Positions 1 to 6,390 are shown, numbered from the stretch's first letter. The stretch is 12,564 nt of DNA from Janthinobacterium agaricidamnosum NBRC 102515 = DSM 9628 (GCF_000723165.1 NZ_HG322949.1:4273419-4285982); one strand, 5' to 3'. Notes: generated by a model from the sequence alone, not told the origin. Program-made: numbers and translations.

Positions 1-21
1 GGGGTTTTTTTCTTTGTGGCG

Positions 22-139
22 GGCGTCTTGGGAACCGGCTGCGCGACGCGACTGTCAGCCTGCGATGCTCGCCATACCGACGTAGGGCTGCGATTCTCGG
101 CCGAAATTCGCGCCGCTCGCTACGGTTCCCAAGGACGCC
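22..139. repeat. imperfect palindromic element with 16/17-bp arms
   Basis: The left arm at 22-37 (GGCGTCTTGGGAACCG) is matched by the right arm at 123-139, whose reverse complement is GGCGTCCTTGGGAACCG. The arms differ by one inserted base. About 85 bp of GC-rich sequence lies between them. No target duplication is evident and no protein is supported. It could be a REP/MITE-type intergenic repeat or a large hairpin at the 3' end of a neighbouring transcript. The T-run at 5-11 might be the tail of a terminator belonging to a gene left of the window, but its stem would lie outside. Confidence 0.5.
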
Positions 140-169
140 GATGTGTCCGTTGGATTCGTTGGAAGCAAC

Positions 170-205
170 AAAAAGGGGAGGATGGCGTAGCCAGTCCTCC
201 CCTTT
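170..205 (-). terminator. intrinsic terminator of icd
   Basis: An 11-bp stem (172-182 with 195-205, AAAGGGGAGGA/TCCTCCCCTTT) continues into an inner TGGC/GCCA stem with a GTA loop and one bulged base. On the minus strand it is followed by five Ts and then GTTG. It lies about 20 bases after the icd stop codon, so it is assigned to icd. Confidence 0.85.
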
Positions 206-225
206 CTGTTGTTCTTTACCGTTTT

Positions 226-1479
226 TTACATCTGGGCGATCATGGTGTCGCCGAAGCCGGAACATGACACTTGGGTCGCGCCTTCCATCAAGCGGGCGAA
301 GTCGTAAGTCACGCGTTTCGAGGCGATCGATTTTTGCATCGCGCTGATCACCAGGTCGGCCGCTTCGGCCCAGCCCATGTGGCGCAGCATCATTTCGGCG
401 GACAGGATCAGCGAACCCGGGTTCACGTAATCCTTGCCGGCGTATTTAGGCGCGGTGCCGTGGGTCGCTTCGAACATGGCGACCGAATCCGACAGGTTGC
501 CGCCCGGCGCGATGCCGATGCCGCCGACCTGGGCCGCCAGCGCGTCGGAGATGTAGTCGCCATTCAGATTGAGCGTCGCGATGATGCTGTATTCATTGGG
601 ACGCAACAGAATCTGTTGCAGGAACGCATCGGCGATCGAATCCTTGACGATGATGTCGCGGCCGGTTTTCGGGTTCTTGATCTTGACCCACGGGCCGCCA
701 TCGATCAGTTGCGCATCGAATTCTTTTTGCGCCAGCGCATACGCCCAGTCGCGGAAACCGCCTTCGGTGTATTTCATGATGTTGCCTTTGTGAACAACCG
801 TCACCGAAGGCTTGTCATGCTCGATCGCGTACTGGATCGCCTTGCGCACCAGGCGTTCGGTGCCTTCGCGCGAGACGGGCTTGATGCCGAGCGCCGAGGT
901 TTCAGGAAAACGGATCTTGGTGACGCCCATTTCCCTGGCCAGGAAGTCGATCAGTTTCTTGGCGCCATCGGAGCCCGCCTGCCATTCGATGCCGGCGTAG
1001 ATGTCTTCCGAGTTTTCACGGAAGATGACCATATTGGTCTTTTCCGGCGCCCGCACCGGCGACGGCACGCCGGTGAAGTAGCGTACCGGGCGCATGCAGA
1101 CGTACAGGTCGAGTTGCTGGCGCAGCGCGACGTTCAGCGAGCGGATGCCGCCGCCGACCGGCGTCGTCAACGGCCCCTTGATCGAGACGACATACTCTTT
1201 CAACACTTGCAGGGTTTCTTCAGGCAACCATACCTCAGGGCCGTACACCCTGGTCGCTTTTTCGCCGGCGAAAATCTCCATCCAGCTGATCTTGCGCTGG
1301 CCGCCGTACGCCTTGGCCACCGCCGCGTCGACCACCTTGATCATGACCGGGCTGATATCGGCGCCGGTGCCGTCGCCTTGAATGAAAGGAATGATGGGAT
1401 TATCTGGTACATTCAGCGAAAAATCGGCGTTGACGGTGATTTTTTCACCGTCAGCGGGTACAGTAATATGTTGATACAT
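226..1479 (-). CDS. icd: NADP-dependent isocitrate dehydrogenase
   Basis: Oxidatively decarboxylates isocitrate to 2-oxoglutarate with NADP+ in the TCA cycle; a cytoplasmic homodimer. The product is 417 aa (E. coli Icd is 416) and aligns end to end. Visible family residues, numbered here: Ser114 in [10 protein letters not shown] (equivalent to E. coli Ser113, the substrate-binding and AceK phosphorylation site), Asn116, Arg120, Arg130, Arg154, Tyr161, Lys231, and metal ligands Asp308 and Asp312. The NADP-specificity set is intact (Lys345, Tyr346, Val352, Tyr392, Arg396), so NADP rather than NAD is predicted. The ATG is preceded by GGAG with six bases between. It is monocistronic with its own terminator, and divergent from rluE. 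Whether AceK regulates it here cannot be seen. Confidence 0.98.
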   Translation of the reverse strand: MYQHITVPADGEKITVNADFSLNVPDNPIIPFIQGDGTGADISPVMIKVVDAAVAKAYGGQRKISWMEIFAGEKATRVYGPEVWLPEETLQVLKEYVVSIKGPLTTPVGGGIRSLNVALRQQLDLYVCMRPVRYFTGVPSPVRAPEKTNMVIFRENSEDIYAGIEWQAGSDGAKKLIDFLAREMGVTKIRFPETSALGIKPVSREGTERLVRKAIQYAIEHDKPSVTVVHKGNIMKYTEGGFRDWAYALAQKEFDAQLIDGGPWVKIKNPKTGRDIIVKDSIADAFLQQILLRPNEYSIIATLNLNGDYISDALAAQVGGIGIAPGGNLSDSVAMFEATHGTAPKYAGKDYVNPGSLILSAEMMLRHMGWAEAADLVISAMQKSIASKRVTYDFARLMEGATQVSCSGFGDTMIAQM

Positions 1480-1645
1480 CGTGATCTCCGGGTTGGTCGC
1501 ATCGCAAGCCGCCGGAAACGGCGCTCGCAGGGGCGATCTGCAAACTGTAATGACTACAAAGACAATTGCTATCTAATACAATAAATTCGACAATATATTC
1601 GGGACTTGCGCCATCAGGTTTTTCCTGCATGCGCCATCAGCTTAG

Positions 1646-1664
1646 TCTTATATAAGATATAAGA
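1646..1664. promoter_or_regulatory. nested palindrome, candidate operator between icd and rluE
   Basis: TCTTATATAAGATATAAGA contains a perfect 12-bp palindrome (1646-1657, TCTTATATAAGA). It also contains a second symmetry, TCTTATA-N5-TATAAGA (1646-1652 with 1658-1664). It lies 167 bases upstream of the icd start and about 90 bases upstream of the rluE start, in the only AT-rich part of this spacer. The symmetry suits a dimeric repressor. GntR-type regulators of central metabolism use AT-rich palindromes, but the assignment is inference. The rest of the 1480-1756 spacer shows no convincing sigma-70 promoter for either gene. Confidence 0.5.
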
Positions 1665-1756
1665 GGCCGGTTTTACATTATGCACCAGTATTTCACAAGG
1701 TGCCACGGTTTAACGAGAGAGCGGGGCCAGCCCCTGCTCCATTTTCCCACGACAGC

Positions 1757-2335
1757 ATGCCACTCATACTATTTAATAAACCTTTCCAGGTATTGTGCCA
1801 GTTTTCGCCGCAAGACGGCCGGGCCACGCTGGCCGACTACCTGGACATTCCAAAGATTTACCCGGCCGGCCGGCTCGACGCCGACAGCGAAGGCTTGCTG
1901 CTGTTGACCGACGACGGCCGTTTACAACATGAAATCAGCCACCCGGACTTGAAGGAAGCCAAGACTTACCTGGTGCAGGTGGACGGCGTGCCGGATGCCG
2001 CCACGCTGCTGCGGCTGCAAGCGCCGCTGGACCTGGGCGACTTTGTCAGCAAGCCATGCCAGGCGGTACGCATCGCCGAGCCGGACTGGATCTGGCCGCG
2101 CAATCCGCCGATCCGCAGCCGGCAAGACCAGCCGACGTCGTGGCTGGCAATCACCCTGCAGGAAGGCAAGAACCGCCAGGTACGGCGCATGACGGCGGCG
2201 GTCGGCTTGCCGACATTGCGCCTGGTGCGCAGCGCGATCGGCCCGTTTTCGCTGGCCAGCCATCCGCTGATGCCCGGTGAGTGGTGCGAAGTGGCGCCGC
2301 CGGCGCTGGCCAGGAAAGGCCCGCGCCGCACTTAG
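1757..2335 (+). CDS. rluE: 23S rRNA pseudouridine synthase, RluE type
   Basis: Isomerises a uridine in 23S rRNA to pseudouridine (U2457 in E. coli); a cytoplasmic RsuA/RluB/E/F-family enzyme without an N-terminal S4 domain. From the ATG at 1757 the protein has 192 aa. The catalytic motif GRLDADSEGLLLLT lies at 38-51 with the presumed nucleophile Asp41. RluE-like blocks follow: WPRNPPIR (113-120), PTSWL (126-130) and EGKNRQVRRMTAAVGLPTLR (136-155). I prefer ATG 1757 because family similarity begins at MPLILFNKP. A GTG at 1700 in the same frame would add 19 residues without clear homology. Neither start has a good ribosome binding site. The stop codon TAG is built at the junction with the inserted repeat at 2335, and the C-terminus appears complete. 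Confidence 0.93.
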   Translation: MPLILFNKPFQVLCQFSPQDGRATLADYLDIPKIYPAGRLDADSEGLLLLTDDGRLQHEISHPDLKEAKTYLVQVDGVPDAATLLRLQAPLDLGDFVSKPCQAVRIAEPDWIWPRNPPIRSRQDQPTSWLAITLQEGKNRQVRRMTAAVGLPTLRLVRSAIGPFSLASHPLMPGEWCEVAPPALARKGPRRT

Positions 2336-2492
2336 AGCCTATCCCAGTAGATGAATACGCCCTGTTCTGGCGCTCCTCAGGAACGGGGACTGCGTTGATC
2401 GTCGTCGCGTGGCCCGCCACGCGTCCTCCTCACGCCTGGTCCGCGCTCCCGATGCGCGGCCAGAACAAGACGCTCACTACTGGGATAGGCTC
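2335..2492. mobile_element. MITE-like element with perfect terminal inverted repeats and TTA duplication
   Basis: The ends are inverted repeats: GAGCCTATCCCAGTAG (2335-2350) and CTACTGGGATAGGCTC (2477-2492). TTA flanks both sides (2332-2334 and 2493-2495) as a 3-bp target duplication. Further nested inverted repeats, TGTTCTGGC (2363-2371) with GCCAGAACA (2459-2467) and CGCGTGGC (2406-2413) with GCCACGCG (2416-2423), let the whole element fold on itself. There is no transposase ORF, so it would need one in trans. Ends starting GAG and a 3-bp T-N-A target recall IS5-family elements of the IS1031 group; that kinship is inference. The first base completes the rluE stop codon. Confidence 0.75.
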
Positions 2493-2531
2493 TTAAAACA
2501 ACAGAAAAGCAAAGTAAAAAAACATCACAAG

Positions 2532-2559
2532 TTGCCATTATTTTCAATGATGATACAAA
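2532..2559 (+). promoter_or_regulatory. possible sigma-70 promoter for the small secreted protein
   Basis: TTGCCA (2532-2537), a 16-base spacer, then TACAAA (2554-2559): five and four of six consensus matches. It sits in an AT-rich stretch about 75 bases before the ATG at 2636. TTGCCA also has an inverted copy, TGGCAA, at 2561-2566, which may be an operator or chance. Weak evidence. Confidence 0.3.
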
Positions 2560-2635
2560 TTGGCAATTATTTCCTTGCGCTCCCCCGATAGATCAATAAA
2601 AATCATTATTCCGCTACTATCAAAGGAAATAAAAC

Positions 2636-2863
2636 ATGTCCAAAATTGTTGCCGCACTGTTTGCCGCACTGTTTGCTACCCAGGCTTTTGCCGCACCTTC
2701 GGCCTCGGCTTCCGCGTCGGCCCAGGCATCGGCATCGGATGGCAATGTGACAAAACAGTCGCCTGACGCCTCTTCGAAAAGAGCGCAGAAAGAAAAAACC
2801 GTCAACTCGCCAGCATCGTCTTCCGATGGCAAATCGCCTGCCGCCCCACCGGTAAAAAAATAA
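2636..2863 (+). CDS. small secreted Ser/Ala-rich protein, function unknown
   Basis: I do not recognise the family. The 75-aa product has a Sec signal peptide: Met-Ser-Lys, a hydrophobic core at 4-17 and a likely cleavage after Ala19 (TQAFA). The mature 56 residues are low complexity. An alternating Ser-Ala tract (22-34) is followed by a hydrophilic Lys/Ser/Pro-rich tail ending PPVKK. There are no cysteines and no fold is expected. The gene is supported by a good ribosome binding site (AAAGGA, eight bases before ATG), the signal peptide and a clean stop. The hydrophobic core is encoded by an exact 12-bp tandem duplication (2651-2662 and 2663-2674). It stands alone between the MITE-like element and gene remnants, in a part that looks variable between strains. 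Confidence 0.7.
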   Translation: MSKIVAALFAALFATQAFAAPSASASASAQASASDGNVTKQSPDASSKRAQKEKTVNSPASSSDGKSPAAPPVKK

Positions 2864-2874
2864 GCCGCGGGCTT
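2852..2874 (-). terminator. possible minus-strand terminator downstream of the regulator remnant
   Basis: AAGCC (2862-2866), GCG loop, GGCTT (2870-2874). On the minus strand the hairpin is followed by TA and a run of seven Ts. It would end transcription from the AraC-type remnant (minus), but it overlaps the last codons and stop of the small secreted protein. The stem is short, so confidence is modest. Confidence 0.4.
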
Positions 2875-2903
2875 GTCCATCAAGGCAGGTAAGTAGTCCT
2901 GGG

Positions 2904-2985
2904 ACGCAACGCCGGGTGCGCTGGAATTTGAGTTGTGGCGCTACCGCATTCCGGCCCCAACAAGCTGCACCCGGTTCAGTTGCGT
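2904..2985. repeat. long imperfect inverted repeat at the 3' end of the regulator remnant
   Basis: Outer arms ACGCAAC (2904-2910) plus CCGGGTGC (2912-2919) pair with GCACCCGG (2967-2974) plus GTTGCGT (2979-2985), separated by a one-base and a four-base gap. An inner GGAAT/ATTCC pair (2923-2927, 2948-2952) extends the fold. The right arm holds the stop codon of the AraC-type remnant. There is no T-run next to it. It could be an mRNA 3' stabilising hairpin or a REP-like repeat. Confidence 0.45.
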
Positions 2986-3299
2986 TTCTTTGATAATTGA
3001 AAAGTGCGGCGGTAAGCTGCCGGGGTGACGCCCGACACAGCAAAAAAATGCTGGCGAAGCGACGTGCTGGTTCCAAAACCGCAGGCGGACGCCAGCACCT
3101 CAATCGTATGGTCGCTCGTTTCAAGCTGCCTCCGAGCCAGCTTAAGCCGTTCCATCACCAGCCAGGGAGCGTAGGTCGTTCCGGTGAGGCGTTTGAAATG
3201 TCGCGTGAAGGTACGCCGGCTCATCGCGATCTTCGGGGCGACTTCGTCGATCGGCAGCGGCTTTTCCAAAGTATAACTATCGCACCAACGTTCAGTCAT
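2976..3299 (-). pseudogene. C-terminal remnant of a GlxA/AraC-family transcriptional regulator
   Basis: The open frame encodes 107 aa, of which about residues 11-102 form an AraC-type double helix-turn-helix. Landmarks are PLPIDEVAPKIAMSRRTFTR (14-33), the start of the first HTH unit, then WLVMERLKLARRQLE, IEVLASACGFG and LRQHFF, ending with TPAAYRRTF. The wording is closest to GlxA-type regulators, which are about 320 aa with an N-terminal DJ-1/PfpI-like domain. That whole domain is missing. The first ten residues of the open frame (3270-3299) are antisense to clear hydrolase sequence, so the true homology stops near 3270. No ribosome binding site supports the ATG at 3299. I read it as a 5'-deleted pseudogene; a free-standing DNA-binding domain is possible but unlikely. 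Confidence 0.75.
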
Positions 3300-3535
3300 A
3301 CCCTCGCTGGCAAGCGTGGCTGCGCCAGCGCCAACCGCCCATGCTCGTCATGTGGGGACAGCATGATCCTTCCTTTATCGTGCCTGGCGCCGAAGGATAC
3401 CGGCGCGACGCCCCCACTGCCGAGGTTCACATCCTGGAAGCGGGACATTTTGCGCTCGATGAAAAAAGTGAGGAGATGGCGCATTGGACCAGGGCGTTCA
3501 TGGCCCGTTTGCCTCAGGAGCGGCACGCCAGGTGA
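3271..3535 (+). pseudogene. C-terminal remnant of an alpha/beta hydrolase
   Basis: In the frame ending with TGA at 3533-3535, hydrolase-like sequence begins near 3272 (YNYRTNVQSYPRWQAWLRQR) with no start codon. It continues through the strand and acid-residue region PPMLVMWGQHDPSFIVPGA and the catalytic-histidine region EAGHFALDE. These are the last 85-90 residues of a protein normally about 280-300 aa. The nucleophile elbow (G-x-S-x-G) and oxyanion region are absent, so it cannot be catalytically active. The internal ATG at 3341 opens only 64 codons and would lose part of the domain. It faces the regulator remnant head to head; the pair looks like a former divergent regulator/target gene pair joined by a deletion. 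Confidence 0.75.
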
Positions 3536-3554
3536 ACCGTTCGCCAGACGCGCC

Positions 3555-3584
3555 TTGACTATGGGCATGCTCCCATGGCTTAAT
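3555..3584 (+). promoter_or_regulatory. possible promoter of the DUF192 gene
   Basis: TTGACT (3555-3560), an 18-base spacer, and CTTAAT (3579-3584), about 30 bases before the ATG. The spacer holds a small inverted repeat, ATGGG-CATGCT-CCCAT (3561-3576), which could be an operator. The -10 match is only moderate. Confidence 0.35.
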
Positions 3585-3615
3585 CGGCGCTTTCGTCGTC
3601 GCCTGTTCCCCACAC

Positions 3616-4053
3616 ATGAAAACATTTTTGGCATTTCTGAGCGCAAGTGCACTGCTGTCGGCATCGGCGCAAGCGCAGCAATCCAACACCATCCAGTTGT
3701 CGGCCGGTATGCATTTGATCAAGGCGGAAGTGGCGGTCACCGAGGCTCAACGCGAACAAGGCTTGATGTTCCGCGAAAAAATCCCGGCCAATGCCGGCAT
3801 GGTGTTTGTCTTCGACAGCCCGGCGACCCAATGCATGTGGATGAAAAACACGCTGGTCGGATTGTCGGTGGCGTTCATCGACGCCAAGGGCGTGATCATC
3901 AACATCGAAGACATGCCGCCGCAAACGCTGGATAGCCATTGCTCGAAAAAATCCGTGCCGGTATCTTATGCGCTGGAAATGAACCTGGGCTGGTTCAAGC
4001 AAAAGAATATCAAGCCAGGCACCGTGATCGGCAACTTGCCGCGCTTGCCGTAA
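3616..4053 (+). CDS. secreted DUF192 (UPF0127) family protein
   Basis: A 145-aa protein with a Sec signal peptide (hydrophobic 4-18, probable cleavage after Ala20 in SAQA), so it should act in the periplasm. The rest is a single DUF192 domain. Visible family landmarks are EQGLMFRE (47-54), FVFDSPATQCMWMKNTLVGL (64-83) with the typical Cys-x-Trp-Met-Lys pattern, VAFIDAKG (85-92) and YALEMNLGWF (118-127). The molecular function of DUF192 is not established. No strong ribosome binding site precedes the ATG, but the signal peptide fixes the start well. It is followed by a strong hairpin and then a shared bidirectional terminator, so it is a single-gene unit. Confidence 0.9.
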   Translation: MKTFLAFLSASALLSASAQAQQSNTIQLSAGMHLIKAEVAVTEAQREQGLMFREKIPANAGMVFVFDSPATQCMWMKNTLVGLSVAFIDAKGVIINIEDMPPQTLDSHCSKKSVPVSYALEMNLGWFKQKNIKPGTVIGNLPRLP

Positions 4054-4061
4054 GCAGGGGA

Positions 4062-4089
4062 TGCGCGCCGCAACATGCCGCGGCGCGCA
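4062..4089 (+). other. strong hairpin just after the DUF192 stop codon
   Basis: A perfect 10-bp GC-rich stem, TGCGCGCCGC (4062-4071) with GCGGCGCGCA (4080-4089), and an eight-base loop. No T-run follows, so it is more likely a 3'-end stabilising or attenuating structure than a terminator by itself. The true terminator comes some 50 bases later. Confidence 0.55.
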
Positions 4090-4134
4090 CAGGATCGCCA
4101 GGCCAGTAACCGAGGACGATTGAATTTCAGATGC

Positions 4135-4172
4135 AAAAAAGCCCGCCGGGATACACCGGGCGGGTTTTTTTT
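4135..4172. terminator. bidirectional terminator between DUF192 gene and rpsT
   Basis: Left arm CCCGCCGG (4142-4149) pairs with CCGGGCGGG (4156-4164) with one bulged base. Eight Ts follow on the plus strand and six on the minus strand. It lies between the converging DUF192 gene and rpsT and can serve both. A second GC hairpin (4190-4198 with 4201-4209) lies between it and the rpsT stop. Confidence 0.88.
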
Positions 4173-4222
4173 GCTTTTCACTACCTCTTGCGGCTGCCTT
4201 GGCGGCCGCAAACAGCGCGATA

Positions 4223-4489
4223 TTAAGCGGACAGCGCTTTCAAAGCAGCTGCCAGACGGCTCTTATGGCGAGCTGCCTTGTTTTTGTGAATGATCTTCTT
4301 GTCGGCGATACGGTCGATGGTCGACACGGAAGCCTGGAAGATTGCAGCTGCTGCTGCCTTGTCACCGCCCTGGATCGCTTTGCGAGCAGCTTTGATAGCT
4401 GTGCGCAAGGTCGAACGCTGGGACGAATTTTGTGCGTTTTGCTTAACTGCTTGACGAGCGCGTTTGCGCGCTTGTGCGGTATTTGCCAT
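4223..4489 (-). CDS. rpsT: 30S ribosomal protein S20
   Basis: S20 binds 16S rRNA early in 30S assembly. The 88-aa product starts [14 protein letters not shown], has the usual length, is rich in Ala, Lys and Arg, and carries the conserved helical-bundle pattern ([18 protein letters not shown], then [21 protein letters not shown]). The ATG at 4489 is chosen over an in-frame one at 4525 because all S20 proteins start with MAN-like sequence and because AGGA lies seven bases before it. It is divergent from murJ, has its own TTGCCC-N17-TATAAT promoter and a leader of about 140 nt with repeats. In E. coli S20 represses its own translation; the leader here may play that part, which is inference. Confidence 0.97.
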   Translation of the reverse strand: MANTAQARKRARQAVKQNAQNSSQRSTLRTAIKAARKAIQGGDKAAAAAIFQASVSTIDRIADKKIIHKNKAARHKSRLAAALKALSA

Positions 4490-4521
4490 GGAATTTCCTA
4501 AAACAGGGTCAAAGTGCGTTT

Positions 4522-4606
4522 GCAAACATTAGTGTTTGCCAACCGGTGCGTTCTGTGCGTCTGCCGAACCATGTGTGCCAAACCAGTGCCTGTCAAACAT
4601 TAGTGT
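4522..4606 (-). repeat. repeats and hairpin in the rpsT leader
   Basis: The 13-bp direct repeat CAAACATTAGTGT occurs at 4523-4535 and 4594-4606. The first copy is part of a perfect inverted repeat, GCAAACA-TTAG-TGTTTGC (4522-4539). On the rpsT strand the stretch between also holds degenerate copies of a GGTT(T/C)GGCA-like motif. All of it lies in the transcribed, untranslated leader. Confidence 0.6.
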
Positions 4607-4613
4607 CTGCGTA

Positions 4614-4629
4614 ACAGAATTCTGTACAG
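4614..4629. promoter_or_regulatory. overlapping palindromes at the predicted rpsT transcription start
   Basis: ACAGAATTCTGT (4614-4625) is a perfect 12-bp palindrome, and CTGTACAG (4622-4629) is an 8-bp one that overlaps it. The predicted rpsT start point falls at about 4629, so this is either an operator covering the start or a hairpin at the 5' end of the mRNA. Confidence 0.4.
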
Positions 4630-4635
4630 CCTTCG

Positions 4636-4664
4636 ATTATAGCGAATTTTTCAAGCAAGGGCAA
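4636..4664 (-). promoter_or_regulatory. sigma-70 promoter of rpsT
   Basis: On the minus strand, TTGCCC (4664-4659), exactly 17 bases, then a perfect TATAAT (4641-4636). An AT-rich spacer and its position about 150 bases upstream of rpsT fit a strong ribosomal-protein promoter. Confidence 0.7.
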
Positions 4665-4805
4665 TTCCCAAATCAGCAAATTACGCCCTCCGGCGACACA
4701 TCCGGCGTCCGCGCCGGCAAAGAAATAGCATTTTAGCCGCTAAAATTCGACGGCGGCGCCGCGACTATATGTTGCGCCAGCCATGTTTACCGCTGGTACG
4801 CCAGA

Positions 4806-4811
4806 TATAAT
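4806..4811 (+). promoter_or_regulatory. candidate -10 box of murJ next to the start codon
   Basis: A perfect TATAAT ends nine bases before the murJ ATG (4820). A start about seven bases after it would fall at 4818-4820. No clear -35 box is found at 16-18 bases, and no ribosome binding site lies before the ATG, which fits a nearly leaderless transcript. Confidence 0.4.
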
Positions 4812-4819
4812 CTTGCCCC

Positions 4820-6370
4820 ATGAACTTGCTCAAAACCCTAGCTGCCATTTCCAGCATGACCATGCTGTCCCGCGTCACCGGATTATTGCGCGAGATCCTG
4901 TTCGCCCGGGCGTTCGGCGCCAGCGCCTACACCGACGCCTTCCTCGTCGCCTTCCGCATCCCCAACCTGCTGCGGCGGCTGTTCGCCGAAGGCGCGTTTT
5001 CACAAGCGTTCGTGCCGATTTTGTCGGAATACAAAAGCCAGCACGGCCATCCGGCCAGCAAGCAATTGGCCGACCATGTCGCCACCACGCTGGTCTGGGC
5101 CACCTTGCTGGTCAGCGCCGCAGGCATCATCGGCGCGCCGTGGTTCGTGTACCTGATCGCCACCGGCCTGAACAAGGAACCGGGGGCTTTCGACGCGGCG
5201 GTCTGGATGACCCGGCTGATGTTTCCTTATATCGCCTGCATGTCGTTCGTGGCGCTGGCCGGCGGCATATTGAATACCTGGCGCGAATTCAAGATCCCGG
5301 CATTTACGCCGGTATTGCTGAACCTGGCGTCGATCGTGGCGTCGCTGTTCCTGCAATCGCACCTGCAACAACCGATTTACGCGATGGCCATCGCGGTGTT
5401 TGTCGGCGGTGTGCTGCAAGTGGCGATCCAGGTGCCGGCGCTGGTCAGGATCGGCATGCTGCCGCGCCTGTCGTTCAACCCGCTCAGCGGCTTGAACGAT
5501 GAAGGCGTGCTGCGCGTGCTCAAGAAAATGGGACCGGCGGTATTTGCCGTGTCGGCCGCGCAAATCAGCCTGATGATCAATACCAGCATCGCCTCGCGCC
5601 TGGCCGAGGGCAGTATTTCATGGCTGTCGTACGCCGACCGGCTGATGGAATTTCCGACCGCCATGCTGGGCGTGGCGCTGGGCACGATTTTATTGCCGAG
5701 CCTGTCGAAAGCCAGCGTCGACGGCGACCAGACCGAATACTCGGCGCTGCTGGACTGGGGCTTGCGCCTGACTTGCCTGCTGGCCATGCCGGCCGCGGTC
5801 GGCATGGCCACGCTGGCCTTGCCACTGATCGCCACCCTGTTTCATTATGGCAAGTTCACCGCCCATGCCGCGCTCATGTCGACCCAGCCGCTGATCGCCT
5901 ACAGCCTTGGCCTGGTCGGCATCATCCTGGTCAAGACGCTGGCGCCGGCATTTTATGCGCGGCAAGATATCCGCACGCCGGTCAAGATCGCCATCGGTGT
6001 GCTGATCGCCACCCAGTTGATGAATATGCTGTTTGTGCCGCACTTCGCGGTGGCCGGCCTGGCCCTGTCGATCGGCCTGGGCGCCTGCCTGAACGCCGGC
6101 TTTCTGTACTGGGGCTTGCGGCGCCGCGGCATTTACCAGCCGAAGCCGGGCTGGCTGCTGTTCTTCGTCAAGCTGCTGGCGGCCTTGTGCGTGATGGGCG
6201 CGGTATCGGTGGCTTGCGCGACCCAGGTCGACTGGCTCGGCTTGCATGCCCATCCCGCGCTGCGGATCGGCGCCCTGGCGCTGGTGCTGGCACTGTGCGG
6301 CATCAGTTATTTCGGCGCCTTGACGCTGATGGGCTTCCGCTTCCGCGATTTCAAGCGCAACGCGGCCTGA
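4820..6370 (+). CDS. murJ: lipid II flippase MurJ (MviN)
   Basis: Moves the peptidoglycan precursor lipid II from the inner to the outer face of the cytoplasmic membrane; a MOP-superfamily membrane protein with about 14 helices. The product is 516 aa (E. coli 511) and starts MNLLKTLAAISSMTMLSRV, closely matching E. coli MurJ, which fixes the ATG. Residues known to be essential in E. coli are present: Arg18, Arg24, Asp39, Arg52, and Asp273/Arg274 in the YADRLMEFP motif (E. coli Asp269/Arg270). Other landmarks are FRIPNLLRRLFAEGAFSQAF (45-64) and GVALGTILLPSLSK. It is divergent from rpsT, a common neighbourhood in Burkholderiales, and has its own terminator at 6391-6418. The lack of a ribosome binding site is noted separately. 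Confidence 0.97.
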   Translation: MNLLKTLAAISSMTMLSRVTGLLREILFARAFGASAYTDAFLVAFRIPNLLRRLFAEGAFSQAFVPILSEYKSQHGHPASKQLADHVATTLVWATLLVSAAGIIGAPWFVYLIATGLNKEPGAFDAAVWMTRLMFPYIACMSFVALAGGILNTWREFKIPAFTPVLLNLASIVASLFLQSHLQQPIYAMAIAVFVGGVLQVAIQVPALVRIGMLPRLSFNPLSGLNDEGVLRVLKKMGPAVFAVSAAQISLMINTSIASRLAEGSISWLSYADRLMEFPTAMLGVALGTILLPSLSKASVDGDQTEYSALLDWGLRLTCLLAMPAAVGMATLALPLIATLFHYGKFTAHAALMSTQPLIAYSLGLVGIILVKTLAPAFYARQDIRTPVKIAIGVLIATQLMNMLFVPHFAVAGLALSIGLGACLNAGFLYWGLRRRGIYQPKPGWLLFFVKLLAALCVMGAVSVACATQVDWLGLHAHPALRIGALALVLALCGISYFGALTLMGFRFRDFKRNAA

Positions 6371-6390
6371 ACTATTACTTGCTCAATAAA

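Noticed and set aside
271..1584. 437-codon open frame on the plus strand
   Set aside because: It is antisense to icd, which aligns end to end with known enzymes; the frame is open because of GC-rich codon structure.
1608..1640. Direct repeat GCGCCATCAG at 1608-1617 and 1631-1640
   Set aside because: Ten bases, two copies, no symmetry; may be chance, and nothing ties it to a function.
2606..3124. 172-codon minus-strand frame across the small secreted protein
   Set aside because: Cys/Arg-rich composition, no family resemblance, overlaps the AraC-type remnant in another frame.
4490..4525. Longer S20 start at 4525
   Set aside because: The extra 12 residues are not S20-like and fall in the leader; MANTAQ at 4489 has a ribosome binding site.
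4523..4606. Repeats read as a CRISPR array
   Set aside because: Only two 13-bp copies, in a ribosomal-protein leader; no regular spacers and no cas genes.
4783..5502. Open frame on the plus strand, and a further one at 5620-6939
   Set aside because: Both overlap murJ in another frame and have Arg-rich low-complexity composition.
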